A stretch of 21,692 nt of DNA from an uncultured Clostridia bacterium (GCA_947589405.1 CANQBT010000024.1:1-21692); one strand, 5' to 3'; counted from the first letter of the stretch, positions 8,468 through 15,872 are shown. The notes: generated by a model not told the origin, from the sequence alone. Numbers and translations are program-made.

Positions 8468-9368
8468 TCAATCTTCAAACAACAGCGTTACATTTTTCCT
8501 ATCGGTACCCACATGGGTATTCCTGAAATATTTTCTGGCATTTCCTATAAATTCCTGAGGAAAAGGCATAGAGGGAGAAAAATGTGTGAGCCACATTTCC
8601 TTTACATTGCCCCTTGACGCAAGCATTCCCGCTTCGGAATAGAGCATATGCTTGTATTCCTTAGCCTTTTGGAGCTTGTTTTCCTCGCCATACATACCCT
8701 CGCATATGAACAGGTCTGAACCCTGTATGAAATTGGGTATACCGTCTACAGGTCTGGAATCGGTGATATAGGACACTCTGAGGCCCTTTCTTTCATCGCC
8801 CAGCACCATATCCGATGTGTATATTTTGCCTTCGTATTCAACGCTTTCCTGCTTCTGGAGTATGGACCAAAGCTTCATTGGGATATTGAGAGCCTTAGCC
8901 TTTTCCACATTGAATTTCCCCGCTCTTTTTACATCTATCCTATAGCCATAGCATGGTATTTTGTGATTAAGCCTACAGGCGGATATATTGAATATACCTA
9001 CCTCCATATTATCCCAAGGCTCTATTTCATCTATAATGACATCAAAGGGAAGCTCAGGGCATATTGTCTTAAGGCCGTCGTACACCCTTGCAAGACCCGG
9101 AGGCCCCATTAATACAACAGGCTCTCTTCTGTCTGAATTGCCTATCGTAAGCAAAAGTCCCGGCAGTCCCGAAATATGGTCGGCATGGTAGTGGGTAAAG
9201 CATATCACATCTATATTTTTAAAACCCCAGCCCATCTGCTTCATAGTGGGTGCCTTCGCCGCAGTCTATTACAAGCATACGCCCTTCAAGGCGCAGCATA
9301 AGCGAAGTAAGAAATCTGTTGGGTAAGGGCATCATACCGCCTGTTCCCAGCAGCGCAACGTCAAGCAT
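8468..9368 (-). pseudogene. rnz: Ribonuclease Z-like metallo-beta-lactamase gene, frameshifted
   Basis: Encodes a metallo-beta-lactamase-fold nuclease of the RNase Z/ElaC type, which cuts tRNA 3' trailers, but in two frames. Frame one starts at the ATG at 9368 (RBS AGGAG) and gives LLGTGGMMPLPNRFLTSL and VIDCGEGTH, then HYEADGLGF and a stop at 9219. Frame two picks up as MKQMGWGFKNIDVICFTHYH and runs to 8468 with the zinc motif HYHADH, a mid-protein LNHKIPCYGYRID, ITDSRP, and the C-terminal HFSPS. The break lies near 9245-9255. Both halves look fully conserved, so the lesion is recent or is a sequencing error. Two of the tRNA genes in this window lack an encoded CCA with certainty, so 3' processing would matter. 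Transcription must read through, or start after, the terminator just upstream. Confidence 0.85.
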
Positions 9369-9383
9369 ATACATTCTCCTTTT

Positions 9384-9410
9384 AAAAAAGGGCTTTGCAA
9401 GCCCTTTTTT
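9384..9410 (-). terminator. Intrinsic terminator between yajC and rnz
   Basis: GGGCTT-TGC-AAGCCC flanked by A6 and T6, so the arms are 12 bases when the A/T tracts are counted. On the minus strand it lies just after the extended yajC frame and ends in a U-run that merges with the rnz ribosome binding site (AAAAGGAG). It is symmetric and could act in both directions. Confidence 0.75.
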
Positions 9411-9476
9411 ATTACTTATTTACTTTCGGTATCAGCGCTCATATTAGGCGCCTTGTTTCCGTATATCTCACTTTTC

Positions 9477-9854
9477 TTAACAGGTATTCTTATTCCTGTT
9501 AGTGCCGAACTCCACAACAACTACCTGGTCGTTTATTTCTGTAACCTTGCCATAGAAGCCTGAAGATGTCATGACATCATCGCCTACCTTAATGGATTCC
9601 TGCATTGTCTTGAGCTCTTTTTCTCTCTTCTTTGAAGGTCTGATAGCAAAGAAATAGAATATTGCTACAAGAGCAAGTATATAAAGAATAAGACCCATAG
9701 TGCCAAAACCTCCTCCGCTTGTTCTCTGGGCTGCCTGTGTTACGGCCTCTGCTGCCTGACCTGCTGCCTGAGCAGCCTGAGTCACAGCTTCACCTGCGCC
9801 CGATTCCATTACCACAGAAGGAACCGTATCTAATAAACTCAGCAATAAACTCAT
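9477..9854 (-). CDS. yajC: Preprotein translocase subunit YajC, with a probable 3' frameshift
   Basis: YajC is a small single-span membrane protein that associates with SecDF-SecYEG. The 125-residue reading shows an Ala/Gln-rich N-terminal stretch (about 20-43) and a membrane helix (MGLILYILALVAIFYFF). It continues with the hallmark RPSKKREKELKTMQESIKVGDDVMTSSGFYGKV and then VVVEFGTNRN, where it abruptly ends KNTC. Shifting by one base at about 9491 continues the frame as RIPVKKSEIYGNKAPNMSAD to a stop at 9416. That matches the usual YajC ending, so the true gene is probably 9416-9854. The lost tail is outside the membrane and core domain, so partial function is possible. The start ATG at 9854 has AAGGAG eight bases upstream. 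Confidence 0.88.
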   Translation of the reverse strand: MSLLLSLLDTVPSVVMESGAGEAVTQAAQAAGQAAEAVTQAAQRTSGGGFGTMGLILYILALVAIFYFFAIRPSKKREKELKTMQESIKVGDDVMTSSGFYGKVTEINDQVVVVEFGTNRNKNTC

Positions 9855-9888
9855 TTTATTATCTCCTTACAATTATATTTATTATATC

Positions 9889-9917
9889 ATTATATTAAAT
9901 TATCGTCGGATAGTCAA
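9889..9917 (-). promoter_or_regulatory. Sigma-A promoter for yajC
   Basis: On the minus strand TTGACT (9917-9912), 17 bases, then TATAAT (9894-9889). Eleven of twelve bases match consensus, and it lies 35 bases ahead of the yajC ATG. Confidence 0.85.
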
Positions 9918-9950
9918 GCAATTTAGTAAAAATATGGAATAATTGCACAA

Positions 9951-9983
9951 AATAAAGGGCTGCCTTAGGCAACCCTTTTATTT
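9951..9983 (-). terminator. Intrinsic terminator of the phosphoglucomutase gene
   Basis: On the minus strand GGGTTGCC and GGCAGCCC pair (one G-U) around a short loop, flanked by complementary A/T tracts and followed by CTTTATTTT. It begins 8 bases after the stop codon at 9991. Confidence 0.85.
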
Positions 9984-9990
9984 CAACATA

Positions 9991-11724
9991 TTACTTCAAA
10001 ATACCGTCAACGATCGCCAGAATACCATCGCTTGCAGCCTGTACCTTAGCTCCAACAGCCTCCTCACTCTTGTCGGAAGAGCCGAAGTAAACCTTTATCT
10101 TAGGCTCGGTACCGCTTGGACGTATGCAGAACCATGTGCCGTTGTCCAGTACGAAGTAGAGAACATTGCTCTTTGGCAGACCGCTCTTGCTTTCCTCACC
10201 TGTTACGACATTTACTATCTTGTCGATAGAGTAATCTCTTGTTTCGATGACCTTAGCGCCTGCGACCTCCTTTGGCGGATCAGCTCTTAATGTATCCATT
10301 ATCTTCTTTATCTGAGCGGCTCCGTCAAGACCCTTAAGCTCTATGGAAGTGATCGTTTCCTTATAATAGCCATACTTCTTGTAAAGCTCTACAAGTCCGT
10401 CATAAAGGCTCATACCTCTTGTCTTATAGTAAGCAGCCATTTCGCATATCATCATTGTAGCAAAGCAAGCGTCCTTATCTCTTGCATAAGTACCTGCAAG
10501 ACAGCCATAGCTTTCCTCAAATCCGAACATATACTCATAGCTTCCGTCAGCCTCGAATTCCTTTATCTTCTCGCCTATATATTTAAAGCCTGTAAGCACA
10601 TCAAAGTACTTCATACCGTACTCAGCACATATAGCCTTTGTCAGATCGGTAGAAACGATAGTGGAAACAACTGCGCCGTTAGACGGAAGTATGCCCTTAG
10701 CCTTTTTCTGTGAAAGTATATACTCGCATATAAGAGCGCCTGTCATATTGCCTGTAAGCACCATATATTCACCGTCAGTCTTCTTTACAACTGCGCCTAC
10801 TCTGTCGGCATCCGGATCGGTACCCACTATAATGTCTGCGTCGACCTTCTTGGCAAGCTCCATAGCCAAATCGAAAACAGCCTTGTTCTCAGGATTGGGA
10901 TAACCGACTGTAGGGAAGCTTCCGTCAGGCTTTTCCTGCTGAGGAACTACGTATACATTCTTGAATCCCGCCTTTGCCAAAGCACGTCTGACAGGCTTGT
11001 TGCCTGAGCCGTGAAGAGGAGTGTAAACGATCTTAAGATCAGTATTGTCAATAATTTCCTGATTAACTATCTGAGCAGTCACAGCATCAAGATAAGCTAT
11101 ATCAAGCTCAGGACCTACATACTGTATCATACCGCTGTTTACAGCCTCAGTAAGGTCTGCCTTCTTTATCATATTGAAATCTGTAACTGCGTTTACTTCC
11201 TTTATTATTTCGCCGTCTCTTGGGAATGGCACCTGCGCACCGTCCTCCCAATAAGCCTTATAGCCGTTGTACTCAGGGGGATTGTGGCTTGCTGTTATAA
11301 CAACGCCGCCGGTACAGCCTAAATATCTTACGGCAAAGCTCAGCATGGGAACAGGTCTTAACTCATCAGAAAGATAAGCCTTTATACCGTTGCCTGCCAG
11401 AACTCTTGCAGTTATCTCTGCAAACTCAGGTGAATAATGACGTGAATCATATGCAATTACTACACCCTTCTTTACGGCAGCGTCGCCCTGCTTCTTTATG
11501 TAGTTGGCGAAGCCCTGAGTAGCCTTGCTTACGGTATAGATGTTCATTCTGTTAGTACCTGCGCCAAGTATACCTCTTAAGCCGCCGGTACCGAATTCCA
11601 GATTCTTATAGAATCTTTCCTCGATTTCCTTGGCATCGTTTTCGATGCTCTTTAATTCAGCCTTTGTATCCTCATCAAAATAAGGATCCGTACACCATTT
11701 TTTGTATTCTTCCATAAAACCCAT
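9991..11724 (-). CDS. pgcA: Phosphoglucomutase/phosphomannomutase (alpha-D-phosphohexomutase family)
   Basis: Interconverts hexose 1- and 6-phosphates (most likely alpha-glucose), linking glycolysis to cell-envelope and glycogen precursors; cytosolic. The 577 residues show all family signatures in order. These are FGTGGLRG near 45, the phosphoserine loop ITASHNPPEYNGYKAY (Ser146), the metal loop GTDPDADRVG near 300, the sugar-binding GFEESYG near 400, and the C-terminal phosphate-binding RPSGTEPKIKVYF. This length and the ASHNPP form fit the PgcA-type enzymes of Firmicutes. The start ATG at 11724 has AAAGGAG upstream. Single-gene unit with its own promoter and terminator. Glucose versus mannose preference cannot be fixed from sequence. 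Confidence 0.93.
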   Translation of the reverse strand: MGFMEEYKKWCTDPYFDEDTKAELKSIENDAKEIEERFYKNLEFGTGGLRGILGAGTNRMNIYTVSKATQGFANYIKKQGDAAVKKGVVIAYDSRHYSPEFAEITARVLAGNGIKAYLSDELRPVPMLSFAVRYLGCTGGVVITASHNPPEYNGYKAYWEDGAQVPFPRDGEIIKEVNAVTDFNMIKKADLTEAVNSGMIQYVGPELDIAYLDAVTAQIVNQEIIDNTDLKIVYTPLHGSGNKPVRRALAKAGFKNVYVVPQQEKPDGSFPTVGYPNPENKAVFDLAMELAKKVDADIIVGTDPDADRVGAVVKKTDGEYMVLTGNMTGALICEYILSQKKAKGILPSNGAVVSTIVSTDLTKAICAEYGMKYFDVLTGFKYIGEKIKEFEADGSYEYMFGFEESYGCLAGTYARDKDACFATMMICEMAAYYKTRGMSLYDGLVELYKKYGYYKETITSIELKGLDGAAQIKKIMDTLRADPPKEVAGAKVIETRDYSIDKIVNVVTGEESKSGLPKSNVLYFVLDNGTWFCIRPSGTEPKIKVYFGSSDKSEEAVGAKVQAASDGILAIVDGILK

Positions 11725-11762
11725 AATTTTTTTCTCCTTTCTTATGTTAAATAGCTATCTAT

Positions 11763-11791
11763 ATTATATAAAAAATTGACAGGTATTACAA
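11763..11791 (-). promoter_or_regulatory. Sigma-A promoter for the phosphoglucomutase gene
   Basis: On the minus strand TTGTAA (11791-11786), 17-base spacer, TATAAT (11768-11763). It lies about 39 bases ahead of the ATG, in an otherwise very A/T-rich divergent spacer (11725-11947). Confidence 0.7.
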
Positions 11792-11861
11792 GTATAAAAA
11801 TAAATTTCCTGATAATTTTTTATATACCGCAAGCAAAATATTTTATTTTATTGTATAATAT

Positions 11862-11891
11862 GCATAATTTTTGCCGTATTTTGCATACTGT
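11862..11891 (+). promoter_or_regulatory. Possible sigma-E-type (sporulation) promoter
   Basis: GCATAAT (11862-11868), 15 bases, CATACTGT (11884-11891). Known sigma-E sites read roughly KMATATT, 13-15 bases, CATACAHT, so six of seven and six of eight positions match. No good sigma-A promoter is seen for the rightward gene at 11948. A/T-rich DNA makes chance matches likely, so this is tentative. Confidence 0.35.
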
Positions 11892-11947
11892 CACAAAAGC
11901 GCAGTCAAAAGAATAATATGTTAATGTAATATTCGGGAGGTAAGTTG

Positions 11948-12655
11948 ATGTATTACAATGTAAGTGAAAGAGATCTTCAGAGCTGTGTCTTCGGCAAGGG
12001 CTGGCCTGTTTACAGAAATATAAGCATAAAGCAAATGACAGACAGTATTTCCGACATGGTTGAAAATGCAAGAGATGAGAACGCCGACAATAACGAAGGG
12101 GTAATGAGAAACACAGGCGGCAGCATAAACAACGGCATAAACAGAGATATGGCAGGGAATGCCAACGGCTCTATGGACAGCCCCACAGACAGCTCCATGC
12201 CTCAGGACACACGTCCACGATATGACAGTATGAACGGCTTGTCAGATCCACAGATAAGTATGAAGCATTCAAACATTCCTCAAAAAGATACCGAGCTTAT
12301 GAAACAGCTGTATACTGCCCTTAACGCCATACTTTCTCCTATTGTTGAGGAGGTCGTTGACAAATATGAATATATGGGAAGTCCCATATACGATGAAGAT
12401 GGTGTGGACAGAGAAACTGTCGCCCAGATAATAAGCAAGGTCCTTGACAAGGCAGAAGAAATGATTGATGACGCTCAGGAAATAAGCCTTGAGATACAGG
12501 AAATGAACTTGTGGAACAGAAGCAATCTTCTCAACAGCGTTGTAGAAGCTCTTGTTTTAAATGAAATATTTGCAGTACGCAGACCAAAATATAGAAGAAT
12601 ACAGGGCAATTACGTATATGAAAAAGGAAAATATGCAGGCATAAGAGAACAATAA
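11948..12655 (+). CDS. Hypothetical protein, 235 residues, possible spore-related
   Basis: I do not recognise the family. Three parts can be seen. Residues 1-35 look folded (MYYNVSERDLQSCVFGKGWP). Residues about 40-110 are a low-complexity linker rich in Asn, Asp, Gly, Ser and Met. Residues 112-205 are acidic and probably helical (LMKQLYTALNAILSPIVEEV, VLDKAEEMIDDAQEISLEIQ). The last 25 residues are basic and tyrosine-rich (VRRPKYRRIQGNYVYEKGKY). There is no signal peptide or membrane segment. The ATG at 11948 has GGGAGG seven bases upstream. It is a single rightward gene between a divergent pgcA and a convergent tRNA-Arg. The flexible, Met/Asn-rich middle and the sigma-E-like promoter hint at a coat or mother-cell protein, but this is inference. 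Confidence 0.75.
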   Translation: MYYNVSERDLQSCVFGKGWPVYRNISIKQMTDSISDMVENARDENADNNEGVMRNTGGSINNGINRDMAGNANGSMDSPTDSSMPQDTRPRYDSMNGLSDPQISMKHSNIPQKDTELMKQLYTALNAILSPIVEEVVDKYEYMGSPIYDEDGVDRETVAQIISKVLDKAEEMIDDAQEISLEIQEMNLWNRSNLLNSVVEALVLNEIFAVRRPKYRRIQGNYVYEKGKYAGIREQ

Positions 12656-12680
12656 AATAGGGAGACATCTTCCATTTTAA

Positions 12681-12752
12681 TGCACTCCGGGGGAATCGAA
12701 CCCCCATTTCTCAGTCCGGAGCCGAGCGTTTTATCCATTAGACTAGGAGTGC
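12681..12752 (-). tRNA. tRNA-Arg (anticodon CCG)
   Basis: A full cloverleaf on the minus strand: acceptor GCACTCC/GGAGTGC, anticodon arm CTCGG-CTCCGGA-CTGAG with anticodon CCG, and T arm GGGGG-TTCGATT-CCCCC. Discriminator base A; CCA is not encoded. It reads CGG codons. It is convergent with the gene ending at 12655. Confidence 0.95.
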
Positions 12753-12760
12753 AGAAATAT

Positions 12761-12825
12761 ATGCGGCATTAACTTATTCGTTCCGATCATATTCGGAAAA
12801 ATATCAGTATTATGCCGCATTTTTT
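12761..12825 (+). terminator. Compound stem-loop with U-tract
   Basis: Outer arms ATGCGGCAT (12761-12769) and ATGCCGCAT (12812-12820) are perfect complements. An inner hairpin TTCCGA-TCATAT-TCGGAA sits at 12781-12798, and T6 follows the outer stem. The tract of T places it as a rightward terminator. The only rightward gene before it ends at 12655, with the antisense of tRNA-Arg between. Confidence 0.5.
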
Positions 12826-12854
12826 AATTGATAAGCCCATGCAATACAGATTTT

Positions 12855-13652
12855 CTAAAGACTTATAAAGCCTGCCATAGATCCTCTCTCATTTCCCATA
12901 AGCCTATGGCTGTAGAACATATCGGGATCGCACTTTGTGCATATCCTGCTGTTTTCTATATTATCCCTCAGAATGCCTGCTCTTACAAGTATTTCTTCAT
13001 TTATGCCATGAAGGTCGATATAGTATTTTCCTTCATTTTCATCATCATTTCTTATAAAAGGAGTGCACCAATCAAAGGCATTTTCAAACTCATCGACCAC
13101 AGGTCTGTCCACCTGGAAGCAGCATTTTCCTATAGCAGGTGCGATACCGCATATAATATCCCTTTTATCGCAGCCATAGTCGGAGACCATTTTGTATACC
13201 GTTTTTGCGCCTATTGAAAGCACGGTCCCTCTCCAACCGCTGTGAGTTATGGCTATTACCTTTTTGATCGGATCATAATAAAATATAAGCACACAGTCGG
13301 CGGAAAAGCCTGTAAGCACAACGTCGCTGCAATTTGTTATTATACCGTCATAGCCCTCTTCTTCCCTTTCCTTGAAGAGTCCCTTGCCTCTGTGGGCTTT
13401 TGTTACGTTTAATATCCTGTCCTTGTGTACCTGTCTTGTCCACACGGTATTTCTGCTGTCGCAGCCTATAGCAGAGCATATGCGCCTGTAGTTTTCAATT
13501 ACATTTTCCTTCTTGTCCTCTCTCCAGCCAAGATTCATGCTTTCATAACAGCCTTCGGACACACCGCCCTTTCTTGTGGAAAAGCAATGTCTTATACCCT
13601 TTAATTTATCAAATACATAGTATTCTATATTTCCCTTTTTGATAAGCTCCAT
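12855..13652 (-). CDS. pgeF: Peptidoglycan editing factor PgeF / multicopper polyphenol oxidase-like (YfiH/YlmD family)
   Basis: A 265-residue single-domain protein of the DUF152 (Cu-oxidase_4) family. Members have been reported to act on purine nucleosides and, in E. coli, to prevent misincorporation of L-Ser into peptidoglycan. The metal ligands expected for the family are visible: His76 in TRQVHKD, Cys120 in FSADCV and His137 in ITHSGWRG. GKCCFQVD and the C-terminal FYSHR are also typical. The ATG at 13652 lies 5 bases after the yraN stop and has no clear Shine-Dalgarno sequence, so its translation may depend on that of yraN. It is the last gene of rnhB-yraN-pgeF. Family certain; physiological role here inferred. 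Confidence 0.92.
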   Translation of the reverse strand: MELIKKGNIEYYVFDKLKGIRHCFSTRKGGVSEGCYESMNLGWREDKKENVIENYRRICSAIGCDSRNTVWTRQVHKDRILNVTKAHRGKGLFKEREEEGYDGIITNCSDVVLTGFSADCVLIFYYDPIKKVIAITHSGWRGTVLSIGAKTVYKMVSDYGCDKRDIICGIAPAIGKCCFQVDRPVVDEFENAFDWCTPFIRNDDENEGKYYIDLHGINEEILVRAGILRDNIENSRICTKCDPDMFYSHRLMGNERGSMAGFISL

Positions 13653-13657
13653 AATAT

Positions 13658-13996
13658 CTAAAAAGCATTTTTTATATGCCTTATATCCTTTCCCAATATT
13701 TCTATAACGTCAAAGCGTATAGGCGAGCCGTCAAGGTGATTTTCCATTATGTAGAGCATAGCCGTTCTCTTTATCTGCCTTTGCTTAAAAGGAGTTACGG
13801 CTTCTCTTGGAAGTCCCTTTACATCGGAGTTTCTGTATTTTACCTCCGTAAACACAGTATACCCGCCCTTTCTGGCAATTATATCTATTTCACCTGTTTT
13901 TCTGGCATAGTTTGTTTCAAGTATCCTGTACAGCCGCAGCTGCAAATACCTTTTTGCGATCACTTCTCCCCTGTGACCCTTTTCCTTATTATTCAT
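13658..13996 (-). CDS. YraN/UPF0102 family nuclease-like protein
   Basis: A 112-residue protein of the UPF0102 family, which has a restriction-endonuclease-like fold. It begins MNNKEKGHRGEVIAKRYLQ and carries the predicted active-site set in TGEIDIIARKGGYTVFTEVK (Glu/Asp plus the ExK pair), then RQIKRTAMLYI and FDVIEI. Members commonly neighbour rnhB, and the gene here overlaps the rnhB end by 8 bases. I use the ATG at 13996 because it gives the usual N-terminus; the 15 extra residues possible from 14041 lie inside rnhB. The ribosome binding site is weak, so coupled translation is likely. Real substrate unknown. Confidence 0.88.
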   Translation of the reverse strand: MNNKEKGHRGEVIAKRYLQLRLYRILETNYARKTGEIDIIARKGGYTVFTEVKYRNSDVKGLPREAVTPFKQRQIKRTAMLYIMENHLDGSPIRFDVIEILGKDIRHIKNAF

Positions 13997-14747
13997 AAAA
14001 CTTATGTGTAAAACTCCTTCTGTGTATATCGCACAAGCCATACTTCATTATGGCCTCCTCATGCTCTCTTGTGCCGTAGCCTGCATTTTTTTCAAAGCCG
14101 TAATATGGATATTGCCTTGAGTATTCCGTCATTATTCTGTCCCTTGTGACCTTAGCGATAATACTGGCAGCGGCTATGGATATGCTCTTGGCATCGCCCT
14201 TTATTATAGACTCCTGAGGTATATCCATATCCGGGATCGTAACTGCGTCTGCAAGCAAATACTCAGGCTTTACCTCCATATTTTCAACAGCGGCTCTCAT
14301 AGCCTTATATGTAGCCTGTAAAATATTCATTTCGTCTATTTCAATATTGTTTGCCATGCCAACGCCTACGGCAACGGCTCTTTCCTTTATTATGTCAAAA
14401 AGCTCTTCTCTCTTTTTTGCGGAAAGCTGCTTACTGTCGTTGACACCTTCTATGCGGCAGCCCAAAGGAAGTATAACACAAGCGGCTACAACAGGGCCTG
14501 CATAGGGTCCCCTGCCTGCTTCGTCAATACCGCCTATAAGCTCTATGCCTTTTTCATTGTATTTTCTTTCATATACCGTAATGGCATCAAGCCTTTTCTG
14601 CTCCTTTTCATAAGCCTGTTTTCTCCTGAGCGCTGTGTTTACAAGCTTCTTTACACCGCTGCGCTCATCTGTTTTATATTGGCATATAAAGCCGTCATAG
14701 TCGGCGCTTTGCTCCAGTTCTTTTTTTATATCGGCTATAGATCTCAT
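13989..14747 (-). CDS. rnhB: Ribonuclease HII
   Basis: Cleaves RNA in RNA-DNA hybrids, including single misincorporated ribonucleotides. The 252 residues begin with a helical N-terminal extension (about 1-65) as in the Bacillus-type enzyme, followed by the catalytic domain. The acidic quartet is visible: Asp75 and Glu76 in GIDEAGRGPYAGP, Asp167 in LLADAVT and Asp185 in IKGDAKS (the same 18-residue spacing as the known pair). GYGTREHEEAI and HRRSF close the protein. It is first in the rnhB-yraN-pgeF operon. The ATG at 14747 has GGTGATG close upstream, and the promoter lies so near that the leader is only about a dozen bases. Confidence 0.97.
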   Translation of the reverse strand: MRSIADIKKELEQSADYDGFICQYKTDERSGVKKLVNTALRRKQAYEKEQKRLDAITVYERKYNEKGIELIGGIDEAGRGPYAGPVVAACVILPLGCRIEGVNDSKQLSAKKREELFDIIKERAVAVGVGMANNIEIDEMNILQATYKAMRAAVENMEVKPEYLLADAVTIPDMDIPQESIIKGDAKSISIAAASIIAKVTRDRIMTEYSRQYPYYGFEKNAGYGTREHEEAIMKYGLCDIHRRSFTHKFYE

Positions 14748-14765
14748 AAAAACATCACCAATCCA

Positions 14766-14793
14766 ATTATATCATATTTCCATTTTTTTTCAA
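14766..14793 (-). promoter_or_regulatory. Sigma-A promoter for rnhB operon
   Basis: On the minus strand TTGAAA (14793-14788), 16-base spacer, TATAAT (14771-14766), directly upstream of rnhB. The remainder of the 105-base divergent spacer is A/T-rich with no convincing promoter for the rightward protease gene. Confidence 0.65.
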
Positions 14794-14852
14794 TAACATA
14801 AGGCTAATTTTACGCATATCTTAAAATATAAATAATTGAGGTCGTGGTTTTT

Positions 14853-15740
14853 ATGGAAGTAACCACCCAAATAGTACACGCCAGAGAAAAGGTCAGATGC
14901 ACAAATGATAAATATAAAGGTCGAGGAGTCACAATAGCCTTTTTGGATACGGGAATATGCAATATATATGATTTTCAGAACAGGATACTATACTTCGGAG
15001 ATTTCGTAAACAGCAAAAAAATACCCTATGACGACAACGGTCATGGCTGTCATGTAGCGGGAATAAGCAGCGGAAACGGAAAATATAAAGGGATAGCTCC
15101 CGAATCCAATATAGTAATGCTCAAGACCCTTAACGAAGAAGGCAAGGGAAATTCCGCAGATGTATTAAAGGGTATAAAGTGGATAGAGGAAAACTACAAA
15201 AGATACAATATAAGAATTGTAAATATGTCCATAGGCACAGGAGCAGAAACCAAAAACGATCCTCTGGTAGCCGCAGTAGAAAGGCTGTGGGAGCTTGGGA
15301 TAACAGTTGTAACGGCAGCAGGCAACAACGGTCCTCGTCCCTATACAATATCCTCACCCGGCACAAGCCGCAAGGTCATAACCGTAGGGGCGTCAGATGA
15401 GGAAAATGATAAAAGCGGTAATTTTTCCGGGAGAGGTCCTACAAGAGAGCATATTATAAAGCCGGACATATTAGCTCCGGGAAATAATATATATTCCTGT
15501 CAATGCAACGGAAAATACAGAAGCCTGAGCGGAACATCAATGTCTACGCCTATAGTAAGCGGCGCTCTTGCTCTTCTTCTGGAAAAATATCCCGATATGT
15601 CCCCCGACGATGTTAAATATATGCTCAAGCTTTCGGCTACAAAGCTGAACTATCCTGCAAACCGACAGGGCTGGGGACTTCTTGATATAAAAAAATTACT
15701 GGAACAGGAGGCAGTTTATGTCAGACAGCTCAATTCATAA
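14853..15740 (+). CDS. Subtilisin-like serine protease (S8), cytoplasmic
   Basis: A 295-residue peptidase with the full subtilase catalytic set: Asp32 in IAFLDTGI, His64 in DDNGHGCHVAG, oxyanion Asn158 in TAAGNNGP, and Ser229 in SGTSMSTP. GVSP-type helix packing is replaced by PIVSGALALLLEKYP. There is no signal peptide or long propeptide; the catalytic domain begins about 20 residues in, so it resembles intracellular or AprX-like subtilases. The usual HGTH is HGCH here, putting a cysteine beside the active-site histidine. The start is the ATG at 14853; GTG at 14844 sits too close to the ribosome binding site. The 3' end overlaps a small reading frame by 23 bases. Substrate unknown. Confidence 0.93.
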   Translation: MEVTTQIVHAREKVRCTNDKYKGRGVTIAFLDTGICNIYDFQNRILYFGDFVNSKKIPYDDNGHGCHVAGISSGNGKYKGIAPESNIVMLKTLNEEGKGNSADVLKGIKWIEENYKRYNIRIVNMSIGTGAETKNDPLVAAVERLWELGITVVTAAGNNGPRPYTISSPGTSRKVITVGASDEENDKSGNFSGRGPTREHIIKPDILAPGNNIYSCQCNGKYRSLSGTSMSTPIVSGALALLLEKYPDMSPDDVKYMLKLSATKLNYPANRQGWGLLDIKKLLEQEAVYVRQLNS

Positions 15741-15843
15741 CGACGGTATTTACGATATAGACACAGGCTTTGATGCCAAGCCCACGCCTGAAAAAAGCGA
15801 TACTGTTTTTATAATACTTGTCCTTATGCTTATGCTGGTATAA
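15718..15843 (+). CDS. 41-residue microprotein with hydrophobic C-terminus
   Basis: Starts at the ATG at 15718 inside the protease gene in another frame, with a very strong AGGAGG (15706-15711) six bases upstream. The product is MSDSSIHNDGIYDIDTGF, a linker AKPTPEKSDT, then an all-hydrophobic tail VFIILVLMLMLV and stop. The first 30 residues are acidic and soluble. The tail could insert into the membrane or be a C-terminal anchor. No family recognised. The position implies it is made from the same mRNA as the protease, perhaps as an inhibitor, adaptor or membrane tether; that is inference. The ribosome binding site supports translation, but short length limits confidence. Confidence 0.55.
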   Translation: MSDSSIHNDGIYDIDTGFDAKPTPEKSDTVFIILVLMLMLV

Positions 15844-15850
15844 CGGCAAT

Positions 15851-15872
15851 AAAAAAACGCCATTCATGGCGT
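15851..15872 (-). terminator. Intrinsic terminator of the tRNA operon
   Basis: On the minus strand ACGCCAT-GA-ATGGCGT followed by T7, placed 4 bases after tRNA-Gly(GCC). It also faces the end of the rightward microprotein gene at 15843. Confidence 0.8.

Noticed and set aside
9219..9368. Programmed frameshift as the explanation for rnz
   Set aside because: No slippery heptamer or stimulatory hairpin is evident at 9245-9255, and the family is not known for recoding; kept only as a remote option.
12661..12680. Terminator for tRNA-Arg or for the gene ending at 12655
   Set aside because: GGAGACATCTTCC can pair over only about four bases, too weak to call.
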